Counted from the first letter of the stretch, positions 1 through 8,572 are shown. The stretch: DNA of 17,709 nt from Treponema sp. UBA937 (GCA_002293455.1 DBDH01000044.1:1-17709); one strand, 5' to 3'. The notes: generated from the sequence alone by a model not told the origin. A program made the numbers and translations.

Positions 1-1
1 C

Positions 2-2224
2 TTTTCGGAGGGGAGTCAAATTGAAATCGACAACGGAGCTTTTAGCAATATTAGTGATGAAGTTGTAGTTGTTATTCCAGATGGAAGCGATGAAGGTTTC
101 AAAGGCATAATCGAAGAAAAATTCCCCGACGCGGAAATAAAAGAAGAAGATCAAGTTGTCGCGGTAAGCGGAGTAACGCTTTCTCCAGAAACGCTTAGTC
201 TTGATGTAGGCGAAACGGAAACATTGACGGCAACAATAACACCGGATAACGCGGATGATAAACGAATAAGGTGGAGCAGCAATAACACAAATGTCGCAAC
301 AGTGACGAGCAGTGTTAATGGTGAAGCAACGGTAACAGCAATCGCAAGCGGTACGGCTGTTATCACCGTTACCACAATGGACGGCGCTCACACCGATACC
401 TGTACTGTTACGGTCAAACCCATCGCCGGTGATCCCGCTAAATTTATAGAAGCCGCTTTCACACAGCTTGAAGCCGGCAATTACGACGCGGCTATTGCCA
501 GTTTTGAAGCCGCCTATAATGCTGATCCTGACAACAATGAAGCGATAGCATATTCCGCTCTCGCGAAACTTGCCGCCATCAGCACAGACGCTAAAGTTGC
601 GACGCTCTTAAAAAGCAGACTCGGTCTTACATCTTATCCCCAAACCATGAACGCCTTGCTCGATCCATCATGGCTTAAGAAGTATGAAGGGGCATCCTAT
701 GTGTGGACTTACCGCGACCTTACACCTTCTGCGAATGGGTATTATGTAAGGGCAAACGGCAGCCTGACAACTTCAGATGGAGAGAAGCTTATAACAGGTT
801 TTGATTATGTGCTGGCAACAAGTGATAACAGTGATCTCGATTGGATAAATCGATGGGGTTATGGGGCATATATCTTACATGATTATAATTATGACTATAA
901 TCTCGAAGTTACAGAATTCAGTGATGATGGAAAGTATCTTATACCTTCTTATTACTATGATAACCGCGAGTATTACGGAGGAATCCCCGGAACTTCACAA
1001 AAGTACGATCTTGATTGGAACAGCGAGGAAAGGGTCCTTATCCTCAATGAAAACGGTTCAGGATTAGCCCCTGAATTTAATCTCCCCAAATGGTTTGAAG
1101 ATTCAGATATGTACACAAGTTCCCTCGTAGGCGGACTGCAAACCACAGAGACCTTAATGTATCTTTTAATGGCAAACGCTTTGGAAGGGAACAGCGCGGG
1201 CTTGAACGGTCTCCTTGACGGAATACTGGACAGCGTTTTCGGCGCGTCCTTTGAAGCAGCCTGCAGCCGCATTGCCGAACTTGATATGAATGATCGTATC
1301 GAAATTCCGGAAGAGCTTATCGAAGGATTAGGACTGGAATTTATCCTGGAAGAAGGCTTTGAAGCGGAAATAGGAAGAGCGGAAATTCAAGCGCTTACCT
1401 CGGCATTAAGGCTTATCAAGGGGACTTTACAGTGGATCGCTTCCTATAATCTTGATTCAGACCTTTCCTTCATGAAGTTTGACTGGGCAACTATCGATTC
1501 TCCGGAAGATGTTATTTCAAAAATAGCATCGAAGAACGATCCCTTTGCCAATGGTTTCCTGAATGCCAGAAACAACGGTTCGATGGTGGCGTCAAAGGAA
1601 AGTTTCAAAAAAGCCCTCACTGACATTAACGCATCTTACGAGTATCTTGTCAGCGATGCCAATACATCGTATCCGCAAGGCATAAAAAATACCATGAAAG
1701 ATTATTGTGAACCTTTCAATGATGGTATCGAAAAATTAATCGCTGCTATCAACGACGGAAGCAAATTCCATGTATCGTATGATGCATTCAACAACCTATC
1801 GGGAACATGGCCTGATTCCAACGGAGACATAACCATCGACATGGGGCAATTCTTTACTCCCGGTTTATTCACTCTGGATAAACTCGTCGAAACCCGTAAT
1901 AACAAACCGGTCTTCTACATCAGAGATTCTGACACAGGTGATGAACGTGAAATGACTGCCGCCGACGTTACTGCAATAAAAAATTTGCGGAATGAAATGA
2001 TTGCCGCGGAAGAAGCCGCGGAAGATTCTGGTTCTTGGGAAGATTGGGATGAATTTTATCAACTTGAAAATGCCTATTACAACAACACCTACGCCGGATT
2101 TATGATTAAAACGTCTCCCATGACAACTGTCGTTACCATTAAAGGACAAGAAGAAATGCCTGAGACGATGCTTGTAAATTTCGGTCCCGATATTGCGGTT
2201 GCTTTATATGAACATTACTGGTAA
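2..2224 (+). CDS. Large surface protein, 5'-partial: LRR remnant, Big_2 Ig-like domain, TPR-like helices, unknown C-terminus
   Basis: The reading frame is open from the first bases of the window to TAA at 2222-2224, so the true start lies upstream; about 740 residues are visible. Residues 1-50 (FSEGSQIEIDNGAFSN, then a VVVVIPDG strand) resemble the end of a BspA-type LRR_5 repeat region. Residues about 58-138 (GVTLSPETLSLDVGE, WSSNN, VATV, GTAVITV) form a bacterial Ig-like Big_2 domain. Residues about 142-190 (FTQLEAGNYDAAIASFEAAYNADPDNNEA) match a TPR helix pair. The remaining 550 or so residues are rich in Asp, Glu, Tyr and Asn, and I do not recognise them. LRR_5 and Big_2 domains are typical of secreted or outer-surface proteins, so a cell-surface role is inferred. 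A terminator-like hairpin follows the stop. The domain calls are fairly secure; the function is unknown. Confidence 0.75.
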   Translation, partial: FSEGSQIEIDNGAFSNISDEVVVVIPDGSDEGFKGIIEEKFPDAEIKEEDQVVAVSGVTLSPETLSLDVGETETLTATITPDNADDKRIRWSSNNTNVATVTSSVNGEATVTAIASGTAVITVTTMDGAHTDTCTVTVKPIAGDPAKFIEAAFTQLEAGNYDAAIASFEAAYNADPDNNEAIAYSALAKLAAISTDAKVATLLKSRLGLTSYPQTMNALLDPSWLKKYEGASYVWTYRDLTPSANGYYVRANGSLTTSDGEKLITGFDYVLATSDNSDLDWINRWGYGAYILHDYNYDYNLEVTEFSDDGKYLIPSYYYDNREYYGGIPGTSQKYDLDWNSEERVLILNENGSGLAPEFNLPKWFEDSDMYTSSLVGGLQTTETLMYLLMANALEGNSAGLNGLLDGILDSVFGASFEAACSRIAELDMNDRIEIPEELIEGLGLEFILEEGFEAEIGRAEIQALTSALRLIKGTLQWIASYNLDSDLSFMKFDWATIDSPEDVISKIASKNDPFANGFLNARNNGSMVASKESFKKALTDINASYEYLVSDANTSYPQGIKNTMKDYCEPFNDGIEKLIAAINDGSKFHVSYDAFNNLSGTWPDSNGDITIDMGQFFTPGLFTLDKLVETRNNKPVFYIRDSDTGDEREMTAADVTAIKNLRNEMIAAEEAAEDSGSWEDWDEFYQLENAYYNNTYAGFMIKTSPMTTVVTIKGQEEMPETMLVNFGPDIAVALYEHYW

Positions 2225-2249
2225 TCATTAATCAGTTTTTGTAAAAGAC

Positions 2250-2297
2250 GCATGGAAAGTTACAGCCTTTATGGACGGGCTTTCCATGCTGTTTTTT
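2250..2297 (+). terminator. Intrinsic terminator after the surface-protein gene
   Basis: A perfect 10-bp stem (GCATGGAAAG at 2250-2259, CTTTCCATGC at 2280-2289) encloses a 20-nt loop and is followed by TGTTTTTT. It lies 25 bases after the upstream stop codon. The loop and 3' arm overlap the possible starts of the next gene. Confidence 0.6.
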
Positions 2298-3491
2298 CAT
2301 TCTATGAAGCAGATATTTTGTATTTTGGTTTTTATCTTTTTTATCTCATTGTTTCCCTGTATCGTTACAGCTGAATCTTTTTCTGTTAAAAACGATACAG
2401 GGCTTTTATGGACAGATTCCGCGGGAACGGCGTCTTATCTTTCATTCGGTCTTAAAGGCGGAGACAGTTCTTTTTTTCTCGCGTATGACGGAGGAGCCGT
2501 ATTCTCGGATCATTCTTTCATGGATGTTACATTGCCTTTTTTCCGCTTACAGTCCGGCTATCGCGGAGATTCATTCGGCATTACTTTGAGCGGAGGATTT
2601 GTTTCTTATGAAGAGTTACACTCAAGCATTGGAGACTATCAATTTTCAAGCGACGGAGCCGGCGGCGGATATGTTTTCGCTGAATCTTTTTTCTCAATTG
2701 AGAAACTTGCGGTAAAACTTTCTTTCTTTCACGCTTCCGCCGATTGGAATAACGGCGATCTTTACTATTTGTTCGGAAAGCCGGATATCAGCTTTATCAC
2801 GCTTCCGGAACTTTCTTTTGAGTATGATGAAAAACACCGCATAACAGCGCGCGCGTTTTTTCTTGAAGGAGCTTTGTTGAATAATGACGAAGCACAATTG
2901 GGAACCTTGAACATTCAGGCATGGAATGTTGAATACGGCTTTCTTTATGAACGCTCCGATTTTTCTCTGGATGCATCGTTTGGATGGCTGTATGCCGGCG
3001 CCGAAGCGGAAGGAGCACTCAATCCCGAAAATCAAAATTATTTTGCTTTTCCGTTCAGATTTCTCAACGCTGAAGGAAGCGGAAATCTGCATATCGGATA
3101 CGGATTCTTGACCGCTGATATTGGAAAATCGCTTTTCCATGCTACTATTTCCGCCGGATTGTTTCAGTTAATCCATGATGATATTCGATATTCATATCAA
3201 TACAGAATGAAACAATTTTTTGGCGGGGAAGAAAACGCGTTATCCGAACAAGTTGATCTGGCGAAAAAACCGGGCTTTGTATTTCTCAACCTCGACGCGG
3301 GCATCCGTGATCTTTCTCTTTCAAAACAGAACAATGCCAGTCTTTCTGTTGGTCTGCGCAAAGTATTTATCATTCCTTGGAACATAGATGTTTTTTCCGG
3401 CGGCGGAACATCGGCAACTGATTTTAATTCTGATTTTATAACATCAATACTGCTTTCAGGGCTTTCATTTTATATAAAGGTTTCAGTCTAG
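2271..3491 (+). CDS. Exported protein, probable outer-membrane beta-barrel
   Basis: I do not recognise a named family. The frame encodes 406 residues from ATG 2271. A second ATG at 2304 would give a more usual signal peptide, MKQIFCILVFIFFISLFPCI followed by VTA-ES, which looks like a signal peptidase I site. The only weak ribosome-binding site (GGAAAG, 2254-2259) precedes the 2271 start, so the choice is open. The mature part is a succession of short amphipathic strands with aromatic residues and glycines (SYLSFGLKGG, FFLAYDGG, FGITLSGGF, VKLSFFHAS, IHIGYG-like segments) and ends in FITSILLSGLSFYIKVSV. This pattern is expected of a transmembrane beta-barrel. Cytoplasmic domains and cysteine-based lipidation are absent. 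The first bases overlap the upstream terminator hairpin, so expression may depend on read-through or a promoter I cannot identify. Confidence 0.6.
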   Translation: MDGLSMLFFHSMKQIFCILVFIFFISLFPCIVTAESFSVKNDTGLLWTDSAGTASYLSFGLKGGDSSFFLAYDGGAVFSDHSFMDVTLPFFRLQSGYRGDSFGITLSGGFVSYEELHSSIGDYQFSSDGAGGGYVFAESFFSIEKLAVKLSFFHASADWNNGDLYYLFGKPDISFITLPELSFEYDEKHRITARAFFLEGALLNNDEAQLGTLNIQAWNVEYGFLYERSDFSLDASFGWLYAGAEAEGALNPENQNYFAFPFRFLNAEGSGNLHIGYGFLTADIGKSLFHATISAGLFQLIHDDIRYSYQYRMKQFFGGEENALSEQVDLAKKPGFVFLNLDAGIRDLSLSKQNNASLSVGLRKVFIIPWNIDVFSGGGTSATDFNSDFITSILLSGLSFYIKVSV

Positions 3492-3533
3492 CCGAAACAG
3501 GCGGGAAATGCGGGAAACTCTTATTACAAAAAC

Positions 3534-3591
3534 TTTACTCAGCTTTTACTGAAAATTGATTTCTGTCTTTTCAGTTACTCCTTATGATAAT
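3534..3591 (+). promoter_or_regulatory. Pho-box-like array and promoter of the phoA operon
   Basis: Hexamers TTTACT (3534-3539), TTTACT (3545-3550) and TTGATT (3556-3561), with a degenerate fourth (CTTTTC, 3567-3572), recur at exactly 11-bp steps. A -10-like TATGAT (3583-3588, or GATAAT 3586-3591) follows 10 bp later. Tandem 11-bp repeats on one face of the helix, just upstream of the -10, are the known architecture of PhoB/PhoP binding sites. A matching array lies upstream of pstB (13091-13118 on the other strand). PhoB control is inferred. Confidence 0.6.
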
Positions 3592-3632
3592 AGCAAACGT
3601 AACATTTGTTATGATTTTAAGGAGGTATTCAC

Positions 3633-5141
3633 ATGAAATCTATGCGTGTAAAAATTTCGCTTATTGTTTTGGCGTTTGCCATTATCGCGGGAATGATTTT
3701 GTTCACATCGGCGGGACAGACTGATTCAAGCGGCGGCAATAACGCGGTGTCGTCAAACGCGGCCGCAAATCCAAAGTATGTGTTTATGTTTATCGGCGAT
3801 GGAATGAGTTATCCGCAGTTAAGCGTAACGCAAGCCTATCTTGGCGCGCTGGAAGGCAAAGTCGAAACGGTTGATTTGGCAATGACCAATTTTCCTATAG
3901 CGGGCAGCGCGGCAACATTCGATTCCACATCATTCGCGCCCGACTCAGCATCAACCGCTACATCCTATGCCACAGGGCATAAGACGCTTTCCGGTGTTAT
4001 CAACATGGATGAAACCAAAACAATAAAATATGAAACCATTACCGAAAAATTGTTCAAGCAAAAAGGATGGAAAATCGGCGTTGTGTCTTCGGTTAATTTG
4101 AACCACGCGACTCCCGCCGCGTTTTACGGACATCAGGCATCGCGCGGTAATTACTATGAACTTTCCCAGGAATTGGTAAACAGCGGTTTCGATTATTTTG
4201 CCGGCGGAAAACTTCTTGACAGCCGCAAGGGTACTTATGACCGGCTTGATGTGTATGCCGATTTGAGAGCGAAAGGTTATACGGTTGCGACTACCGCCGC
4301 CGAATACCGCGCGCTCAATCCTGTTGGGAAAAAAGTTGCCGTCTTTTCTGACGATAAAGATTTTTCCGATGACACAGGAGCCATGCACTACGAGCTTGAT
4401 CGTCCCAACACCCAGCCATCTCTTGCTGATTATGTACGCACTGGTATCACCGCGCTCAACAACGACAAAGGTTTCTTCATGATGGTTGAAGGCGGAAAGG
4501 TTGACTGGTCAGCGCACGCCAACGATGCCGCGACCACAATAAATGATGTGATCTCTTTCAGTGAAGCGGTACAGGCTGCCGTCGATTTTTATAATCAGCA
4601 TCCTAATGAAACACTCATTATTGTTACCGGAGACCATGAGACCGGCGGGCTTTCCATCGGATTCGCGGGAACCGGTTATGATACGCATCTCGATCTTCTT
4701 ACAAGACAGAAAGTTTCGTTCATCGAATACGATAAGAAGATAGCGGAGTTCCGCAGAAACAGAACGCCTGTTAATCAAGTTATCGCCGACATCAAAGCAA
4801 ACTTCGGTCTTCTTACCGCGGAAGATAACGGCGATCCTCTTCTCACATTGAGCGAATTTGAGTTGAGCCAGATTAGAGCCGCTTATGAAAAGTCAATGAC
4901 CGATCCAAGCCGGCGTTCTCTTAATGAAGAAGAAAATCTTCTTTACGGAACCTATGAACCTTTGTCTGTCGCGTTGACTCACATCCTGAATCAGAAAGCG
5001 GGGCTCGGCTGGACATCTTACGCGCACACCGGCGTTCCGGTTCCGGTATTCGCGATGGGCGCGGGTCAGGAAATGTTTAACGGTTTTTATGACAACACAA
5101 AAGTGTTCCATAACTTGAAAGCTCTTACAGGCGTTAACTGA
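3633..5141 (+). CDS. phoA: Alkaline phosphatase, periplasmic
   Basis: Hydrolyses phosphate monoesters in the periplasm to release phosphate. The 502 residues begin with a hydrophobic export signal (residues about 7-27, then TSAGQ) without a lipobox cysteine. Alkaline phosphatase signatures occur in order: FIGDGM with metal ligand Asp56; PDSASTATSYATGHKT with the Ser105 nucleophile; the HATPAAFYGHQASR segment (His158, Thr160); EGGKVDWSAHAND (Glu286, Asp291, His295); TGDHETGG (Asp334, His335); and AHTGVPVPV (His465). All expected zinc- and magnesium-binding positions appear present, so the enzyme should be active. A strong AAGGAGG site (3619-3625) precedes ATG 3633. The gene heads a plus-strand operon behind a Pho-box-like array and reaches to 7 bp before the yibE/F-like gene. 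The name phoA is by family; spirochaete homologues differ in detail from the E. coli enzyme. Confidence 0.93.
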   Translation: MKSMRVKISLIVLAFAIIAGMILFTSAGQTDSSGGNNAVSSNAAANPKYVFMFIGDGMSYPQLSVTQAYLGALEGKVETVDLAMTNFPIAGSAATFDSTSFAPDSASTATSYATGHKTLSGVINMDETKTIKYETITEKLFKQKGWKIGVVSSVNLNHATPAAFYGHQASRGNYYELSQELVNSGFDYFAGGKLLDSRKGTYDRLDVYADLRAKGYTVATTAAEYRALNPVGKKVAVFSDDKDFSDDTGAMHYELDRPNTQPSLADYVRTGITALNNDKGFFMMVEGGKVDWSAHANDAATTINDVISFSEAVQAAVDFYNQHPNETLIIVTGDHETGGLSIGFAGTGYDTHLDLLTRQKVSFIEYDKKIAEFRRNRTPVNQVIADIKANFGLLTAEDNGDPLLTLSEFELSQIRAAYEKSMTDPSRRSLNEEENLLYGTYEPLSVALTHILNQKAGLGWTSYAHTGVPVPVFAMGAGQEMFNGFYDNTKVFHNLKALTGVN

Positions 5142-5148
5142 GATTGAA

Positions 5149-6330
5149 ATGATGAAACAAGCAAGAGTGCGGCAATCTATAAAACAGAACATTGCTCCGA
5201 TTATTGTGGTGTCTCTGTTGATTGCCATACTCCTGCTTCTGCCCGTTCAATACGAGCAGAAGCTTTTTCCTAACACGGAGCGCGTAAAAGTAAAAATAGT
5301 ATCCACCGATGAAAGCGGTATTACCCGCGCGGGGATTATTCAGTTCGGTGATCAGCGGTGTCAGGTTGAAATAAAACAAGGGCGGTTCAAAGGACAGATA
5401 GCAGCCGCGATGAATCATCTAAACGGTTCGCTGTCGAACGACAAAATATTTCAACCGGGAGACCATGCGCTTGCCGTTATTGATTATAACAATGACTCTA
5501 TCGTTTTTGTAAACCTTGTTGATCACTACCGCTTGAATTATGAATTGATTCTCACTTTGATTTTTATTGCCGCGCTTATCGCGTTCGCGGGCATGGTTGG
5601 TTTCAAGGCCCTGCTCTCTTTCTTCTTTACGATACTGACTGTTTGGAAAGTTTTGCTTCCCGCGTTTTTATCGGGACATAACGCTATTCTTTTAGGCGCG
5701 TTCATTACGATGCTTTTAACTGCCGCCATCATCGGACTTGTGTACGGATTTGACAAACGTTCTCTCGCGGCAATAGGCGGAGCGGCCGCGGGTTCTCTTG
5801 TTACCTGTGTTACGGCAATCATCTTTGTGCACTTGTTTAAAATACACGGCGCAGTCATGTCCTATTCGGAACAATTGCTTTATTCGGGATACACCCATCT
5901 TAACCTTACGGAAATATTTATCGCGGGGATTTTTATTGCGTCAAGCGGCGCGGTTATGGATTTGGCTGTGGACATCACAAGCGCGGTTCATGAAATCGTA
6001 CAGAAGCGTCCTGATATTTCAAAATGGGAAGCGGTAAAATCCGGTCTTTCTATCGGCCGCGCGGTTATGGGTACGATGACGACAACGCTGCTGCTTGCGT
6101 ATTCGGGCGGCTACATCGCACTGCTTCTTGTCTTTATGGCACAGGGAACGCCGATCATCAATATTCTTAATCTGAAATATGTCTCAGCGGAAATTCTGCA
6201 CACGATTGTTGGAAGTTTCGGGCTTGTAACCGTTGCGCCGCTTACCGCGGTTATCAGCGGAACATTGCTCGCGCATGGTACGCCGTCAATCAAACATGAA
6301 GAACTGAAAAACGAGGAGGGAACTACATGA
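5149..6330 (+). CDS. YibE/F-family multi-pass membrane protein
   Basis: The 393-residue protein has one N-terminal membrane segment (about 16-33), an extracytoplasmic beta-rich domain (about 40-125), and a C-terminal bundle of about seven hydrophobic helices (about 131-375). Family-typical stretches include FAGMVGFKALLSFFFTI, SGAVMDLAVDITSAVHE and GRAVMGTMTTTLLLAYSGG. This layout fits the YibE/F family, where the two parts occur fused or split. The biochemical role of the family is not established, and transport has only been suggested. It starts 7 bp after phoA (ATG 5149 or 5152, weak ribosome-binding site) and overlaps the next gene by an ATGA junction at 6327-6330, so it is almost certainly co-transcribed and translationally coupled. 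Its place behind phoA links it to phosphate limitation by inference. Confidence 0.85.
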   Translation: MMKQARVRQSIKQNIAPIIVVSLLIAILLLLPVQYEQKLFPNTERVKVKIVSTDESGITRAGIIQFGDQRCQVEIKQGRFKGQIAAAMNHLNGSLSNDKIFQPGDHALAVIDYNNDSIVFVNLVDHYRLNYELILTLIFIAALIAFAGMVGFKALLSFFFTILTVWKVLLPAFLSGHNAILLGAFITMLLTAAIIGLVYGFDKRSLAAIGGAAAGSLVTCVTAIIFVHLFKIHGAVMSYSEQLLYSGYTHLNLTEIFIAGIFIASSGAVMDLAVDITSAVHEIVQKRPDISKWEAVKSGLSIGRAVMGTMTTTLLLAYSGGYIALLLVFMAQGTPIINILNLKYVSAEILHTIVGSFGLVTVAPLTAVISGTLLAHGTPSIKHEELKNEEGTT

Positions 6331-7358
6331 ACATTGCGTATTCATGCGCCGGAGAAGGATTCGGTCACGCGGCAAGAATGGCGGCATTGTATTCATATCT
6401 TGAATCAAAATATACAGTGCATTATTTTATTCCATCTACGTTGAATGAATTTTTAAAAGCGCGGATGCCCGGAAAAAAGTTCCGCCGTATACCGTGTTTT
6501 ACATTTATCCGCGATGGGAATAAAATCAACTTCGCAAAAACATTTGCGTCCGGCATGATCAATGTCGCGTCACTTCCCCGGACTATTTACATATTATCAA
6601 GATGTCTTAAAAAATTATGTATTGATGCGGTCATATCAGATTTTGAACCATATCTTCCGTGGGCCGCCCGTCTTGCGGGAATTCCTGTGATTCAAATGAA
6701 TCATCCGGGGATTGTAAGAAAACATATTTCGTTTAGTTGGCCTTCATGGATGGCCGCGGCAAGCGCCTTCCTTATGGAAGGGCCTTATACCGAACGCATT
6801 CATATATCGTTTTATCACGGCGATACAGGACCAATTATCCGCAGAGGATTATTGCAGCAGCAGAGAGAAAACGGTAATTTCATTTTGGTAAATATAAAAA
6901 AAGGCATCAGAGAAAAAGTATTGGCGCAATTACAATCCTATTGTGATATTCCGTTTGTAGTGTATCCGAATCCCGACGGTGATTTTGACCGTGATATGAA
7001 CCGGTGTTTAATGGTCATCAGCAATGCCGGTCATCAAACAATTTCTGAGGCGCTTGTTCTCCGCAAACCTATATTGGCAATTCCGGAAGAAAATCAATAT
7101 GAACAAACGCTCAACGGTATCATGTTGAAAAAATCGGGACTTGGAGATTGGTGTTCCGTTGAAGATTTGGGACCATCGTTAATAAACTTTTTGAAAAATA
7201 TTTCATATTATCAAACACCAAGAATTCTTCCACAGGGATTTAAGATAGAAGATTCTACAGAGGAACTGCATGATACATTGGATGATTACATTATGCGTTT
7301 AACCGGAAAAGAATCCGCGCCGATTGATTTCGAGAAAAACAAATCCCGTTCGGCATAA
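6327..7358 (+). CDS. Glycosyltransferase of the MurG/UGT-like GT-B type
   Basis: The protein has 343 residues. The N-terminal GEGFGHAARM loop (residues 9-18) is the nucleotide-sugar-family Gly-rich turn found in MurG and UGT-like GT-B enzymes. In the C-terminal half, SNAGHQTISEALVLRKPILA (232-251) and PEENQYEQTLNG (253-264) are the donor-binding signature (asparagine-glycine-His, Glu241, then the Pro and the Gln/Glu pair). No membrane helix or signal peptide is seen, so it should act at the cytoplasmic face. Acceptor and donor cannot be read from sequence. It follows a good GAGGAGGG ribosome-binding site (6313-6320), overlaps the stop of the yibE/F-like gene by an ATGA, and is 46 bp before a metallophosphoesterase gene. 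In a Pho-regulated operon such a pair could serve glycolipid synthesis; that is inference. Confidence 0.8.
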   Translation: MNIAYSCAGEGFGHAARMAALYSYLESKYTVHYFIPSTLNEFLKARMPGKKFRRIPCFTFIRDGNKINFAKTFASGMINVASLPRTIYILSRCLKKLCIDAVISDFEPYLPWAARLAGIPVIQMNHPGIVRKHISFSWPSWMAAASAFLMEGPYTERIHISFYHGDTGPIIRRGLLQQQRENGNFILVNIKKGIREKVLAQLQSYCDIPFVVYPNPDGDFDRDMNRCLMVISNAGHQTISEALVLRKPILAIPEENQYEQTLNGIMLKKSGLGDWCSVEDLGPSLINFLKNISYYQTPRILPQGFKIEDSTEELHDTLDDYIMRLTGKESAPIDFEKNKSRSA

Positions 7359-7404
7359 ATCTTGGGGAAAAATATGGCACTTACACCACAGAGGATTTAC
7401 ATTC

Positions 7405-8457
7405 ATGCGCTTTGAAGATTTTTTTCAATCGTATTCGCATTTAATACATCATATCCCTTGTGAAACAGTAGATAAAAATAAAAAATATGTTGTCATGAGC
7501 GATCTGCATTTGGGAGACGGCGGATCAAAAGATGATCTTCGCCATAACAAACATCTTATTGAATCAATCTTGCAGTATTACCTGCAAAATGATTATACGC
7601 TTGTTTTAAACGGTGACATTGAAGACCTTAATAAATTTTCCTATTCGGAAATTTGCCGGGCCTGGAATAAACTATTTGATATTTTCTATGAGTTTCATCA
7701 GAAAAAACATTTGATTAAAATTGTTGGGAATCATGATCTTGCTCTGTTCAATGAAGATGATTATCCTTTTCCATTGCATCATGGTTTTACATTTAACCTT
7801 GCGGACAAAAAAATAGTTATACTGCATGGGCATCAGTCATCAAACTTTTTCCTCAAGTACGGATTCCTTTCCGAATTTCTTGTAAAATATCTCATCAAAT
7901 CTTTGTCAATAAAAAACAGCGGTGTCTCAGGAGATTCCAAGCGGCGTTACGTTACCGAAAAATATTTTTATAGAGCCGCCCGCCGGATGGGAATCTTGAC
8001 CATCATAGGACATACGCATCGGCCGCTTTTTGAATCGCTTTCAAAGTATGACAGCATTCGATGGAAGCTGGAACATCTTTTGGATGAATATCCGCGGCTT
8101 GAAAAAGAGGAACAGGAAAAACAGAAAGAAAGCATTATCTATTACCGCCGCGAACTTGAACGCATCATAAAGAAAAAGCGGCATAAGCACCTTTCCAGAA
8201 ACTTGTACAGTACAAATCATCTTTTGGTTCCATGCCTTTTCAATTCCGGCTGCGCCACAGGGAAACACGGAATTACCGCTTTGGAAATTGATGCCGATAC
8301 AATCTCCCTTGTACATTGGGGCGAAGAACATGTCATAAAATCTTTTACACGATCAGAAGCTCTTACGGCAATTGAAATCCCCGGACGCATATTTTGTCAT
8401 ACGCTTAAAAAGGACAGCCTTACGGGACTATTTCTCCGGATGGAATTGGTAATATAA
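7405..8457 (+). CDS. Calcineurin-like metallophosphoesterase
   Basis: The 350-residue protein carries the full set of metallophosphoesterase motifs: DLHLGD (Asp33, His35), NGDIEDL (Asp71), GNHD (108-111), HGHQ (141-144) and GHTH (202-205), the ligands of a two-metal centre. An inserted charged, probably helical segment (about 215-265, rich in Lys and Glu) follows GHTH before a last strand region containing FNSGCATGKHGITALEI. I chose ATG 7405 because AGAGGA (7390-7395) sits 9 bases ahead; the longer frame from TTG 7324 would overlap the glycosyltransferase gene and adds a non-conserved leader. Substrate is unknown: LpxH-like sugar-nucleotide hydrolases and PlcP-like phospholipases C both belong to this fold. 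It is the last gene of the phoA operon and converges on phoR. Confidence 0.82.
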   Translation: MRFEDFFQSYSHLIHHIPCETVDKNKKYVVMSDLHLGDGGSKDDLRHNKHLIESILQYYLQNDYTLVLNGDIEDLNKFSYSEICRAWNKLFDIFYEFHQKKHLIKIVGNHDLALFNEDDYPFPLHHGFTFNLADKKIVILHGHQSSNFFLKYGFLSEFLVKYLIKSLSIKNSGVSGDSKRRYVTEKYFYRAARRMGILTIIGHTHRPLFESLSKYDSIRWKLEHLLDEYPRLEKEEQEKQKESIIYYRRELERIIKKKRHKHLSRNLYSTNHLLVPCLFNSGCATGKHGITALEIDADTISLVHWGEEHVIKSFTRSEALTAIEIPGRIFCHTLKKDSLTGLFLRMELVI

Positions 8458-8467
8458 ATGGGATCAT

Positions 8468-8541
8468 AAAAAAAGAGAGCAAGATACAGTGATGGAGGAA
8501 ACAAGGACCTTTTCAAAGTTCTCGTTTTGTATCTTGCTCTC
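8468..8541 (-). terminator. Intrinsic terminator of the phoB–phoR operon
   Basis: A perfect 14-bp stem (GAGAGCAAGATACA at 8475-8488, TGTATCTTGCTCTC at 8528-8541) encloses a 39-nt loop. Read on the minus strand it is followed by seven T residues (8474-8468), so it fits termination downstream of phoR. On the plus strand it is followed by A residues, so it is not a canonical terminator for the phoA operon. Confidence 0.75.
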
Positions 8542-8572
8542 AAAAAAACACAAAAAAATCTAAGGTTGTTTT

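Noticed and set aside
3501..3517. Tandem GCGGGAAA pair after the beta-barrel gene
   Set aside because: Only two 8-bp units, no dyad and no T run; too little to call a terminator or repeat array.
7324..7404. TTG start 27 codons upstream for the metallophosphoesterase
   Set aside because: The extension overlaps the glycosyltransferase gene and lacks a ribosome-binding site, whereas ATG 7405 has AGAGGA ahead.
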